Assembly (NCBI RefSeq): GCF_000419525.1
Contig: NZ_ATTE01000001.1
Coordinates: 4,276,501 to 4,340,500 of the forward strand
Source of the DNA: Leucothrix mucor DSM 2157
Lineage (GTDB): Bacteria; Pseudomonadota; Gammaproteobacteria; Thiotrichales; Thiotrichaceae
Reading direction: 5' to 3'
Length of the DNA stretch: 64,000 nucleotides
In this document: positions 17,882-26,095 of the stretch, piece after piece
Position numbering within the stretch: position 1 is the stretch's first letter
How the letters are laid out: every line of letters begins with the position of its first letter
The notes under the pieces: model-generated
What the model was told of the DNA's origin: nothing
What the model saw: the letters and a program-made list of their open reading frames with translations, nothing else
Database searches by the model: none
Made by a program: the position numbers and the translations under genes

Positions 17882-17935
17882 TGTAAAAGTTATAGGGTGT
17901 TTTGTGGCGTTTTTTGTAAAATCTATAGGGTGTTT
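17882..17935. promoter_or_regulatory. Pair of 21-bp direct repeats before the ATPase remnant
   Basis: Two 21-bp units at 17882-17902 and 17915-17935 are identical at 19 positions and start 33 bp apart. Read on the strand of the remnant, each is AAACACCCTATA, two variable bases, then TTTTACA. The near unit is centred about 39 bp before the ATG. The arrangement copies the paired sites before the two intact ATPase genes in the window. Confidence 0.75.
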
Positions 17936-18090
17936 GTGCTGAGTGGTGCTAATAAAGCCCCAAATGAGCCTGCTGTAGATACGGATAACGATGCGTCGAC
18001 GTCTGACGCAATTTTGAGGCAGGGTATTAATCGTCTGAAGTGTGCCCCATGTGAGTCATCCGGAAAACCAAGCATTTTCCAATATTTATG

Positions 18091-18122
18091 TGTAAACTCA
18101 AATCCTAAATTTTAGGTTTACA
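18091..18122. promoter_or_regulatory. Nested inverted repeat before the Fic gene
   Basis: CCTAAA-t-TTTAGG (18104-18116) sits inside an outer pair, TGTAAA (18091-18096) and TTTACA (18117-18122). It ends 10 bp before the Fic ATG at 18133. It is a plausible autoregulatory operator. The ribosome site of the Fic gene is poor. The 200 bp before it (17936-18090) hold nothing else I can identify. Confidence 0.4.
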
Positions 18123-18132
18123 GGCATTCCAG

Positions 18133-19488
18133 ATGGCAAGAATAAGAACCCCAAAGCCCTTCGAAGTATTATTAGCAGACTCCGATCTGGCACAGATCAC
18201 GCCGCTTTTAGGCAAATACGGCGCGACCAATCAAGATGGTCGATACCTGCATTGGGATAAATTCATCTGGCGGGTTGATAAAGGTGTCGATCCGACAACG
18301 GCTTGGCTGGCGACCAAAATTGCCAGAAAGGCGATCACCAAATTCATCCCTGAGCTGACCGCTTATAAAGACGCCGAAACCTTCAGTTATTGCATTCCGG
18401 ATTCCCTGTACGCACAGCTTCACCATATCGATAAAATTACTGGTGGCGGTCATGCCATTGGCGATGCGCCGTTTATTACCTCCGGTGAGAAAGGTCGTTA
18501 CCTCGTTAAAAGCCTGATGATGGAAGAGGCGATTACTTCATCCCAGCTCGAAGGCGCATCCACCACGCGCAAAGTGGCTAAGGAAATGCTGGAGACCAAC
18601 CGGCCACCGTCTGATAAGTCGGAGCAGATGATTTACAACAACTATCTGCTGCTGAAAAAAGCCGGTGAGCGGCGCGATGAAGAGTTGTCGATTGAGTTGA
18701 TTTTAGAGCTGCATGCCATCGCCACTTACAACGCGATTGAGAATGAAGCGGTGCCCGGCGAGTTTCGGGTAGATGACGATATCACGGTTAAAAACCTATA
18801 CAACGAAGTGGCGCATGAACCGCCCTCGCACGAAACGACTCAGGATCGGCTGGAGTCATTGTGCCGCTTTGCGAATGAAGATAATGACGGCCTGCACAGC
18901 AACCAGTTTATGCACCCATTGGTAAAGGCGATTGTGCTGCACTTTATGATTGGCTTTATTCACCCCTTTGGCGATGGTAACGGGCGGACGGCCAGAGCTT
19001 TGTTTTACTGGTTTATGCTGCGCTCGGGCTATTGGCTGTTTGAATACGTGTCGATTAGTAAGCTGATTCAGGAAAAGCGCAGCGATTACGATACGGCGTA
19101 TATTTACAGCGAAACCGATGAGTTTGATCTGACGTATTTTATCTACAATCAGGTGGGCGTTGTCACTAAAGCGGTGGATGCCTTGCATGCGCATATCGAC
19201 CGTAAAAAGCGTGAGTTTTATGAGTTTATGGAGTGGATTGAAAACAGTCCGGTCTCCAAGGTGTTAAAGCAGGGGCAGCTGGAAGTGCTGAAGGATGCGG
19301 TGAAGCATCCCGGTAAGATTTTCACCCCAAAGCAGTTGAGTATCGACTTTGATATTAATGAAAATACCGCGCGCTCTTACCTCAATAAATTGGTGGATGA
19401 AGACTTGTTGATGGCGACCAAAAGCAAAAAAGGCAAGGGCATACTGTATGTCGCCCCTGCCGATTTGCGTACGCGCTTAAAGCTTTAA
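18133..19488 (+). CDS. Fic family protein (probable AMPylator) with C-terminal winged helix
   Basis: The protein has 451 residues. The Fic core motif HPFGDGNGRTAR lies at residues 277-288, complete with catalytic histidine and the GNGR nucleotide-binding part. An inhibitory helix motif (SSQLEG, residues 136-141) precedes the core, as in class II Fic proteins that hold themselves inactive. The C-terminal 80 residues contain a winged-helix-like segment (FTPKQLSIDFDINENTARSY). Such enzymes usually transfer AMP to a protein target, often themselves or a DNA gyrase-type partner, but the target here is unknown. No separate antitoxin gene is present, which fits intramolecular inhibition. Confidence 0.92.
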   Translation: MARIRTPKPFEVLLADSDLAQITPLLGKYGATNQDGRYLHWDKFIWRVDKGVDPTTAWLATKIARKAITKFIPELTAYKDAETFSYCIPDSLYAQLHHIDKITGGGHAIGDAPFITSGEKGRYLVKSLMMEEAITSSQLEGASTTRKVAKEMLETNRPPSDKSEQMIYNNYLLLKKAGERRDEELSIELILELHAIATYNAIENEAVPGEFRVDDDITVKNLYNEVAHEPPSHETTQDRLESLCRFANEDNDGLHSNQFMHPLVKAIVLHFMIGFIHPFGDGNGRTARALFYWFMLRSGYWLFEYVSISKLIQEKRSDYDTAYIYSETDEFDLTYFIYNQVGVVTKAVDALHAHIDRKKREFYEFMEWIENSPVSKVLKQGQLEVLKDAVKHPGKIFTPKQLSIDFDINENTARSYLNKLVDEDLLMATKSKKGKGILYVAPADLRTRLKL

Positions 19489-19500
19489 AGCGAACTTAAC

Positions 19501-20115
19501 TCAGCGCATTTGTTTGGCGATTAAGGCGCTGAGTTTATACAGCACTTCGCTCTGTGCTTGCACATAGGCATTGTAATCTTTGCCTTTCACCGGCTGTGTG
19601 AGCGTGGTGTTTTCGATGCGAATTTCTTCACGGCCTTTCATTAAGCGCCAGCGAGCTTTCAGCGTGACTATGCCGCCAAGTTCGCCATCTAGTTGGTCAA
19701 TATCGATGCGCACATGGTAGTTTGGCTTAAAGGCAAATTTCCAAGGGTAGGGCTCGATATTTTCGGTGCCCAGCAAGCCAGAGAAATTATCAGTTAGCGT
19801 GCGGCTGAGGTCTTCTTGCAGCAAACCACCCCATTGATGCTGCTCCGCCATGGCAATTTCAGTGTCCGATTTGCGGGTAATAATCTGTGGTCTGCGCAGC
19901 AAGCGAGACATGCCAATCGGGCCGACGCCTACGCGTAAATTCGGATTAGCCACCGTACGATTAGTCACTGCACCCAAAGCTACCGGCGTTAGCGAATAAA
20001 AGCGTGTGCCGCCCAAACCGCCACCATCAGTTGTGCTACAAGCGCTCAACAATAAGCTCAGTGCCAAGGTCGAACCAATCACGCTCGTACGCTTTAGATT
20101 ATTGAAATATCCCAT
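19501..20115 (-). CDS. pqiC: PqiC-type outer membrane lipoprotein
   Basis: This 204-residue lipoprotein has a type II signal with lipobox LSAC (cysteine 26). The YbaY/PqiC (ABC-type auxiliary) domain follows, with RFYSLTPV after the lipobox and LRVGVGPIGMSRLLRRPQII, typical of this group. In E. coli, PqiC sits at the outer membrane at the end of the PqiAB lipid bridge. It is the last gene of a four-gene minus-strand operon, 2 bp after pqiB. It converges on the Fic gene with a 12-bp gap. Confidence 0.9.
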   Translation of the reverse strand: MGYFNNLKRTSVIGSTLALSLLLSACSTTDGGGLGGTRFYSLTPVALGAVTNRTVANPNLRVGVGPIGMSRLLRRPQIITRKSDTEIAMAEQHQWGGLLQEDLSRTLTDNFSGLLGTENIEPYPWKFAFKPNYHVRIDIDQLDGELGGIVTLKARWRLMKGREEIRIENTTLTQPVKGKDYNAYVQAQSEVLYKLSALIAKQMR

Positions 20116-20117
20116 GA

Positions 20118-22133
20118 TTACTTCCCTAAAATCAGTGAGTTTGGTTTGCGCTGCAAGGTATCGGCCAGTACTGAGAACGAGTTAGCGGCTTCGCTTAAGT
20201 CATTAATCAGCTGCTGGAAGCGGTACTGCATTGCGGAGTCTTCACTCAAAGTTGCGTTAATGCCGCGCTCTACTGTGTTGGTGGCTTTGTTGATACTGCC
20301 CAAGGTGTGGCTGGTATCTTTTTGTAAGGCGACGGCCGATTTGCCAATATTCTGCATCATCACGCGGGCATCAATCAGTGCTGTGCTCACGTCTTTTTGT
20401 AAGGTGGCCGCATTGCCCGTGAGTGAGGTTGCCGCTTTGCCCGCGCTTTGCATCATGACTCGCGCATCAATCATCGCGCGGCTGGCATCTTTTTCCAATA
20501 TGCCAGTGGATTTGGTGAGCTGGTTAGCCAGTCTGCGAATATCGACCAAGGCCACGCTAATGTCTTTTTGCAGCGTGCCAGCGGTGCCTGTTAATGCCGT
20601 TGCCGCTTTGCCAGCGCTCTGCATCATCACGCGGGCATCAATCATGGTTTTACTGGCATCACCCAGCGTAGTTTGCAGTGTTTTGGCGGTGTTGCTGGCT
20701 TCTTTTAGCAGCGTCATCACTTCACCAGAAACCCCACGGCGCGCCAGTTCAGCCGTAATGGTGTCGATGCTTTTGGTGGTTGAAGCCAAGTTACCGAGGA
20801 TGTTTTTAACATCTTTGGATTCCATCAGTGCGGTAGCGCTACGAATCGCCGTATTCAGTTCTTTGGTGATTTCTGTTGGATCAAATTCGGTGATTGAGCC
20901 CGCCGCTTTGGTGGTTGGGAAAATCACTGGGAATCCGCTATCCAATCTCGCGAGCGTGATATGGTCAGCTTCATCTGGCTTCATGATCAGTGCAATAAAC
21001 TTGGCACCGGTGATCAGGCTTTCCTGACGGATTTGTGCGCGTAGGCCTTTTTCTACCAAACCTTGCAGAAGCTTTTCAGATTCGATGCGGCTGCCGGTCG
21101 GCGAGAGCTGGTCGGTATACAAAGAAACGTCGAGCTTAGTGCGAATGCTAAAGTCGTCAGGACTCTGGGATAGCGATATTTTCTCAACTTGCCCCAATTT
21201 TATGCCTTGGAATTTAATGGGTGCGCCAATTCTCAATCCTTGCAGTGTGTCGCCAAAGTACAGGCTATAGAGCAGCTTGTTGTCATTAATGGTGTCTTCG
21301 CGAGCCAGCTTGAAGTTGTCATATAGCTTGAAAGCGGTTTTGCCATTCACCGGATATCCTGCACGATGAAAGTCCGTGCTGAATGAGATCCCGCCGATAA
21401 GTAATGAAGTCAGTGATTCTAATCGAGCTGTTACGCCCACGGTCGAGATATCCAGCTCAAAGCCACTGGAGTTCCAAAAGCGCGAGTTGGTGCGAATTTT
21501 TTCGTGATACGGTGCGAAGATAAATACGTTTACGTCAATTTTTTCGCTATCAGGATTGAGCTTGTAGCCCGTGACTTCTCCAACTTTGATCTGTCGATAA
21601 TGCACCGGAGAGCCGATATCCAACGAGCCTAAGCGCTCGGTCGTGAGCACAAACGACTGCCCATCTTCATTAATGCTGATGTTCGGTGCTTCGGAGAGGC
21701 CATCATAGTAATAGAGCGCTTTACCCGGTGGGCCAGGCTCCATGCCGATGTTAACGCCAGAGAGTAAGGTTTGTAGTCCGCTAATGCCGCGCAATGTAAC
21801 CCGAGGTTTTACAATCCAGAACTGGGTGTCCGGCCCGAGGTTTGCTTCCATGTCATTATAGATTTCGACCGTGGCGCGCACTTCTTTAAGGTCGGGCGAT
21901 AAGCCCACTTTACGCACAATGCCGACTTCCACATCTTTATAGCGGATGATGGTTTTACGTGGCTCGATACCGGCGGCTTTATCAAAGCTAATGACCACCA
22001 TGGTGCCGCGTTCGGTATAATATTTATACGCTAGCCAGCCACCAATTAATGCAGCAATTAAGGGAATCAACCAGATTAGCGAGAAGCGAGGTTTAGCCAT
22101 TACCTGCGCGGTTGGTACAGAATTATTACTCAT
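20118..22133 (-). CDS. pqiB: PqiB-type MCE lipid-transport protein with repeated coiled-coil tail
   Basis: The protein (671 residues) has one N-terminal membrane helix (about residues 18-37) and three MCE domains (first near GTMVVISFDKAAGIEPRKT). A long helical tail follows, as in PqiB, whose MCE hexamer forms a lipid tunnel across the periplasm. It is about 125 residues longer than E. coli PqiB. The extra length is in the tail, where a unit beginning MIDARVMMQSAGKAAT is repeated 57 residues apart, with a partial third copy (bases 20645 to about 20350). The ATG at 22133 is preceded by GAGGGG and overlaps the upstream gene by 8 bp. Confidence 0.92.
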   Translation of the reverse strand: MSNNSVPTAQVMAKPRFSLIWLIPLIAALIGGWLAYKYYTERGTMVVISFDKAAGIEPRKTIIRYKDVEVGIVRKVGLSPDLKEVRATVEIYNDMEANLGPDTQFWIVKPRVTLRGISGLQTLLSGVNIGMEPGPPGKALYYYDGLSEAPNISINEDGQSFVLTTERLGSLDIGSPVHYRQIKVGEVTGYKLNPDSEKIDVNVFIFAPYHEKIRTNSRFWNSSGFELDISTVGVTARLESLTSLLIGGISFSTDFHRAGYPVNGKTAFKLYDNFKLAREDTINDNKLLYSLYFGDTLQGLRIGAPIKFQGIKLGQVEKISLSQSPDDFSIRTKLDVSLYTDQLSPTGSRIESEKLLQGLVEKGLRAQIRQESLITGAKFIALIMKPDEADHITLARLDSGFPVIFPTTKAAGSITEFDPTEITKELNTAIRSATALMESKDVKNILGNLASTTKSIDTITAELARRGVSGEVMTLLKEASNTAKTLQTTLGDASKTMIDARVMMQSAGKAATALTGTAGTLQKDISVALVDIRRLANQLTKSTGILEKDASRAMIDARVMMQSAGKAATSLTGNAATLQKDVSTALIDARVMMQNIGKSAVALQKDTSHTLGSINKATNTVERGINATLSEDSAMQYRFQQLINDLSEAANSFSVLADTLQRKPNSLILGK
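20350..20645 (-). repeat. Internal repeat in pqiB tail (171-bp period)
   Basis: Within the pqiB coding sequence two near-identical coding units lie 171 bp (57 codons) apart, each beginning MIDARVMMQSAGKAAT. A shorter third unit carries IDARVMMQNIGKSAV. The phase keeps the heptad-like helical pattern. In-frame recombination between the units could lengthen or shorten the tail. Confidence 0.7.
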
Positions 22134-22758
22134 TTTCTTGCCCCTCAAAGGCATCCCAGATCAAACGGGGATCAAAGCTGTGGGCGGCAAACATGGTTAG
22201 AATGACAACGGCGGCAAACGACAATGCACCCAAGCCCGGGGTGACAGTGGCGGCATTACCAAATTGGACTAATGCCACTAAAATACCGATTACAAAAATA
22301 TCGATCATACTCCAGCGCCCGATAAACTCCGTAATCCGATATAACTGAGTACGTTGGCGAGCCCGCCAACGGATTCGAAGTTGAACACTAATTAACAAAC
22401 CAAGCAGGGTGAGCAGCTTGGCAATGGGAATAAAAATACTGGCCACAAAGATCAGTAGCGCTAAGGGCCACATACCACCATTCATTAAGCTGATCACGCC
22501 CGACATAATATTTTCAGGTGTGCCATCGCCCCAGTAAACCACCGTCATAATCGGCAGCAGGTTCGCGGGGATGTACAGAATAATGGCGGCAATCACCATT
22601 GCCCACGTGCGGTTTAGGCTGTCCGGAATACGCGAATGAATTACTGAGCCGCAAACCACACAATGCAGCTCCTGATCATCACTCAGAGTCTCTGGTGGTT
22701 TATTTAAACTGTGGCAAAAATGACACGATACCAAACCGGCCTGCCGTGCGGTGGTCAT
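22126..22758 (-). CDS. pqiA: PqiA domain protein (second half of a split PqiA)
   Basis: The 210-residue protein matches one half of E. coli PqiA. It has a zinc-ribbon-like CHFC...CVVC pair at about residues 13-38 followed by four membrane helices. E. coli PqiA is one chain of two such halves; here each half is its own gene. It overlaps the preceding half by 4 bp (ATGA) and the pqiB start by 8 bp, so translation is coupled. It is an inner-membrane partner of PqiB in lipid transport or envelope stress response. Confidence 0.88.
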   Translation of the reverse strand: MTTARQAGLVSCHFCHSLNKPPETLSDDQELHCVVCGSVIHSRIPDSLNRTWAMVIAAIILYIPANLLPIMTVVYWGDGTPENIMSGVISLMNGGMWPLALLIFVASIFIPIAKLLTLLGLLISVQLRIRWRARQRTQLYRITEFIGRWSMIDIFVIGILVALVQFGNAATVTPGLGALSFAAVVILTMFAAHSFDPRLIWDAFEGQENE

Positions 22759-23387
22759 AGGCGCGCCCGAAATTCATCCCAGACATCGTCCGGATTTAGC
22801 GTCAGGCTGAGCGTGGTCAGTGTGATAATTAGCAAAATAAAGGCGTACAGCGAGATTCCTGTCACTACTTCAGCGACATCCACCAGTTTGACGGCAGCGA
22901 CAATTAAGGCCAGCAGAAACACTTCCAGCATCCCCCAAGCATCGGTACTGCGCAAAAAGCGAAATAGCGGTGCGATATTGGGCGTGATGCGTTTAATGCG
23001 AATCATGGTGAGTACATAAATCGTCCCGGACAGACTCATCAACGGAAACAAAATAGTAGTGAATAACATCAGCAGTGCCAGAAACGGCATCTCGGCATTC
23101 AGCAGCGCCAAAGTCGCGGAAAATAGGGTACCGTGCTGTGAAATCCCCAATGCTTTCAATGAGATCAGCGGGAACATGTTGGCGATGACAAACAGAATCA
23201 AACCGGTAATAGCGAAGGCTAAACTGCGGTCTAGCGAGTTGCTATGGCAACGCTTAAGCAAAGCGCCGCAGCGTATGCAGCGGGCCACTTCACCGTGTTT
23301 AAGTGTGGGGATGTCTTGCAGCAGGTCGCACTCATGGCAAGCCCGCGCCGTCTGGTAGTCCAGTTCCCCTAATATCTCTCGCGTCAT
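22755..23387 (-). CDS. pqiA: PqiA domain protein (first half of a split PqiA)
   Basis: This is a 210-residue protein from the ATG at 23387. A TTG at 23423 also opens the frame but is less likely. The zinc-ribbon-like CHECD...CIRCG pair at about residues 17-42 is followed by four membrane helices (SLAFAITGLILFVIANMFPL first). It corresponds to the N-terminal half of PqiA and heads the pqi operon of four genes. Its start lies 94 bp after the glucokinase gene stop on the same strand, so readthrough from glk is possible. No strong ribosome site is visible. Confidence 0.87.
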   Translation of the reverse strand: MTREILGELDYQTARACHECDLLQDIPTLKHGEVARCIRCGALLKRCHSNSLDRSLAFAITGLILFVIANMFPLISLKALGISQHGTLFSATLALLNAEMPFLALLMLFTTILFPLMSLSGTIYVLTMIRIKRITPNIAPLFRFLRSTDAWGMLEVFLLALIVAAVKLVDVAEVVTGISLYAFILLIITLTTLSLTLNPDDVWDEFRARL

Positions 23388-23481
23388 GTTTGTCTGTTGA
23401 TCATAAGTGTGTGTTTTTTGCAACAGTCTAGCACAACGCGAATCTAAAGCGAGATTACCTGCTAAATGGTGTTTTTATACA

Positions 23482-24474
23482 CTATCCGCGATGGTGGCTG
23501 ATGCCGAGTTTCTCAAAGCGGGCATCCAAGGCATAGCTTGCGCCTAATAATGCGGGCTGTTTTGCCTGAATAATATAAATAGGAATGGCGCTCAGGTAGT
23601 CAGTAAAGCGGCCCTTGTGATTAAAGGAATCACGGAAGCCGGACTTCACAAAATACTCGCCAAGCTTTGGCACAATGCCGCCGCCGATATACACACCGCC
23701 AGTACTGCCTAAAGTGATTGCCAGATTACCTGCGACTACGCCCATCCAATGACAGAACAGCTGCATTAATTCCATACACTGCGAGCAGCTTTCATTGATG
23801 GCGCGCTCGGTAATCTCTGCGGGTGTGAGGCCAAGGTCTGGCGTGCCATCCAGCAAGCAGATAATTTGATAAGCTTCTTCAATACCCGTACCCGATAACA
23901 GACGTTCGGCAGACATGTGGCCATAGCGATTGTTAAATTCATCAAAGATCGCCAGCTCGCGAGCAGTAGTTGCGCCAACGGTCACGTGCCCGCCTTCGCC
24001 TTGAAGGGGATACAAACCTGCTGCAGAGCGAATCAAACCAGAAACGCCTAAGCCTGTGCCAGCACCCAGCAGTGCAATTGCGCCATCAGGGTTCGCTTTG
24101 CCGCCGCCAAGTTGCTGTAAGTCATCGGCTTGTAACAAAGGAATGGATAAGGCTAGACCGGTAAAGTCATTCACTACTTTTAAATGGTGTAGCTGAAAGT
24201 GCTCAGCGACTTCTTCGATGCTAAAGCCCCAGTCACGATTAGTCAGCTGGACACGGTCGCCGGTTACGGGTGTGGCCACCGCAATCGAGAGCTGAGTAAA
24301 TTGGGCAGCAGGCACCAGCGATAAATAGTGCTCGATACAATCAATCAAGCCAGAAAAATCGCCAACTGACAATGTATGAATGTGTTCGGGAATTGCGCCG
24401 GTACTTGCTATCGACGCCAAACGGATATTAGTACCACCAAGGTCTGCCACGATGGCAGTTGTATTCTTTTTCAT
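23482..24474 (-). CDS. glk: Glucokinase (ROK-independent Glk type)
   Basis: The protein has 330 residues, the length of bacterial Glk. The phosphate-binding motif VADLGGTNIRLA is at residues 9-20, the catalytic aspartate is in VNDFTGLALSI, and ALLGAGTGLGVSGLI and GEGGHVTVG are present. It phosphorylates glucose to glucose-6-phosphate in the cytoplasm, which would feed the Entner-Doudoroff genes found at 39748-42297. It lies 75 bp after the DMT transporter gene on the same strand. No HexR-like box is visible in that gap. Confidence 0.93.
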   Translation of the reverse strand: MKKNTTAIVADLGGTNIRLASIASTGAIPEHIHTLSVGDFSGLIDCIEHYLSLVPAAQFTQLSIAVATPVTGDRVQLTNRDWGFSIEEVAEHFQLHHLKVVNDFTGLALSIPLLQADDLQQLGGGKANPDGAIALLGAGTGLGVSGLIRSAAGLYPLQGEGGHVTVGATTARELAIFDEFNNRYGHMSAERLLSGTGIEEAYQIICLLDGTPDLGLTPAEITERAINESCSQCMELMQLFCHWMGVVAGNLAITLGSTGGVYIGGGIVPKLGEYFVKSGFRDSFNHKGRFTDYLSAIPIYIIQAKQPALLGASYALDARFEKLGISHHRG

Positions 24475-24549
24475 GTCCAGTCCTGATTTGCCACAACGGG
24501 TTCTGTATTGAGCTGATTCTACGGGAAAACGGGCGTAATGGGTAATCCG

Positions 24550-25449
24550 CTATCGGCGGCTTCTTAGTTTCATTTGTTGCAAGGCGAGGCCGCTTAAAAT
24601 CAATCCCAGTCCCCATAGTGTAGAACTTAAAATGGGTTCTTGCAGCATTACGCTAATAATCACCAAGGACAGCAGGGGAGAGATGAAAATCAGGTTAGCG
24701 ATACTGGCCGTACTGTTAGTGAGGCGCATGGCCGTGAGCCAGAAGATGAAGCTTAATCCCATTTCAAACACACCGACATAAACGGCTCCGGCGACACCCT
24801 GCCAAGGCACCGCAGTAAGTTGTCCGGTCATCGCGCAGTAAAGCAGAGTGAGTGGCAGTGCAAAGCTGAAGTTTAAAAACAAATTCGAGATCGCATCGCC
24901 AGTCTGGCGGGTATTTAAAATCCAGTACAGCGCCCAGATTACTGTGCTAACCAGAGCAAGAATAACGCCTTTTAAATTGCCAAAGTTAAGGCCGAAGACA
25001 TCGCCACGCGTGGCAATCACCAACACGCCGCTGTAGCACACTAAGGCTGCTACCGCTTCCATCGGCTTTAGCTTATGGCCAAGCATAGGGATCGCCAGCA
25101 AGGTCATGGTGAGCGCCCAAGTGTAGTTTAGGATTTGCGCTTCTTGTGCCGGCAGTAAGTCGTAAGCTTGAAATAAAATCAGGTAATACAGCAGGGGATT
25201 TAATGCGCCAAACAATAACGATTGTTTATATGTATGGCGAGCGCCTTGCAGGGTGCTTTTTAGGCGCTTCTTCCAGAGCAGGACCAGCAGTAAAAATATC
25301 CAAGAGCTCAGGCTGGCATACAGCAGTAATTGCGCAGGGCTTAAGTACTCAAGGCTGAGTTTGAATGCGGTGGCAACGGTGGACCAGCATAATACTGCGG
25401 CAAGGCCAAATGCATAGGCACGTCCCTGATTTTTGACTTGAGTGGTCAC
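24550..25449 (-). CDS. EamA/DMT family permease
   Basis: The protein (299 residues) has ten hydrophobic segments arranged as two EamA repeats, each about 140 residues. Examples are AYAFGLAAVLCWSTVATAFKL at the start and LISPLLSLVIISVMLQEPIL in the second repeat. The family exports amino acids, metabolites or drugs; the substrate here is unknown. It starts 250 bp from a divergent CoA-binding protein gene. Confidence 0.88.
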   Translation of the reverse strand: MTTQVKNQGRAYAFGLAAVLCWSTVATAFKLSLEYLSPAQLLLYASLSSWIFLLLVLLWKKRLKSTLQGARHTYKQSLLFGALNPLLYYLILFQAYDLLPAQEAQILNYTWALTMTLLAIPMLGHKLKPMEAVAALVCYSGVLVIATRGDVFGLNFGNLKGVILALVSTVIWALYWILNTRQTGDAISNLFLNFSFALPLTLLYCAMTGQLTAVPWQGVAGAVYVGVFEMGLSFIFWLTAMRLTNSTASIANLIFISPLLSLVIISVMLQEPILSSTLWGLGLILSGLALQQMKLRSRR

Positions 25450-25699
25450 GAGGATTCCTGATGTTTAAATAGTGGCTTCGGGGTCGCTGAAGTGTATCTG
25501 CAGTGTAGAGCCATCAACAAGTAATGCCCAGTGCAGTTTGCTTCAAGTTTCAGCCGCGGGCTGATTATAATGACTTTTGCAAATTGCCCAATGAAATTCT
25601 GCCATCAGTTGGTGAAAAGTTTCCAGATAGGCAGTGTTTTAACAGAGTACTTTGTGCATTACTATCCACCAATACACTTCAATTAACACAGGCCGAACC

Positions 25700-26095
25700 A
25701 TGAGCACCGATCAAGAAATCCAGCAGATTTTAAAGGATACCAAAACCATTGCCGTGGTCGGCATCTCTCACAAACCTCACCGCGCGAGTTATCAGGTGGC
25801 GAAGTTTCTGATTGAAAAGGGCTATACCGTGATTCCGGTCAACCCAAAGTATGAAGAAGTACTCGGCCAGGCCTGTTATGCCAAGCTGGAAGATATTCCG
25901 GTAGACGTGGATATGGTGGATTGCTTCCGCCGCTCCGAAGAAATTGTCCCGATTGCCGAGTCAGCGATTCGCATTGGTGCGAAAGTATTGTGGATGCAGT
26001 TAGGCGTTGAGAATGATGATGCCGCTGAAATGGCAAAATCTGCGGGCATGCAAGTCGTGGTGAATCGCTGCCCGAAGATTGATTATCGCGGTTAA
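25700..26095 (+). CDS. CoA-binding domain protein (YccU-like)
   Basis: This small protein of 131 residues matches the CoA_binding (Rossmann-type) family. It starts with TIAVVGISHKPHRASYQVA and continues with GYTVIPVNPKYEEVLGQ and VDMVDCFRRSEEIVPI. E. coli YccU is a member, and the biological role is unknown. I chose the ATG at 25700. An in-frame ATG at 25652 would add 16 residues of poor family match. It converges on the PLP decarboxylase gene with a 4-bp overlap of stop regions. Confidence 0.88.
   Translation: MSTDQEIQQILKDTKTIAVVGISHKPHRASYQVAKFLIEKGYTVIPVNPKYEEVLGQACYAKLEDIPVDVDMVDCFRRSEEIVPIAESAIRIGAKVLWMQLGVENDDAAEMAKSAGMQVVVNRCPKIDYRG

Noticed and set aside
17780-18115. 111-residue open frame
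   Set aside because: It reads antisense through the ATPase remnant and across the direct repeats, with no family features or ribosome site.
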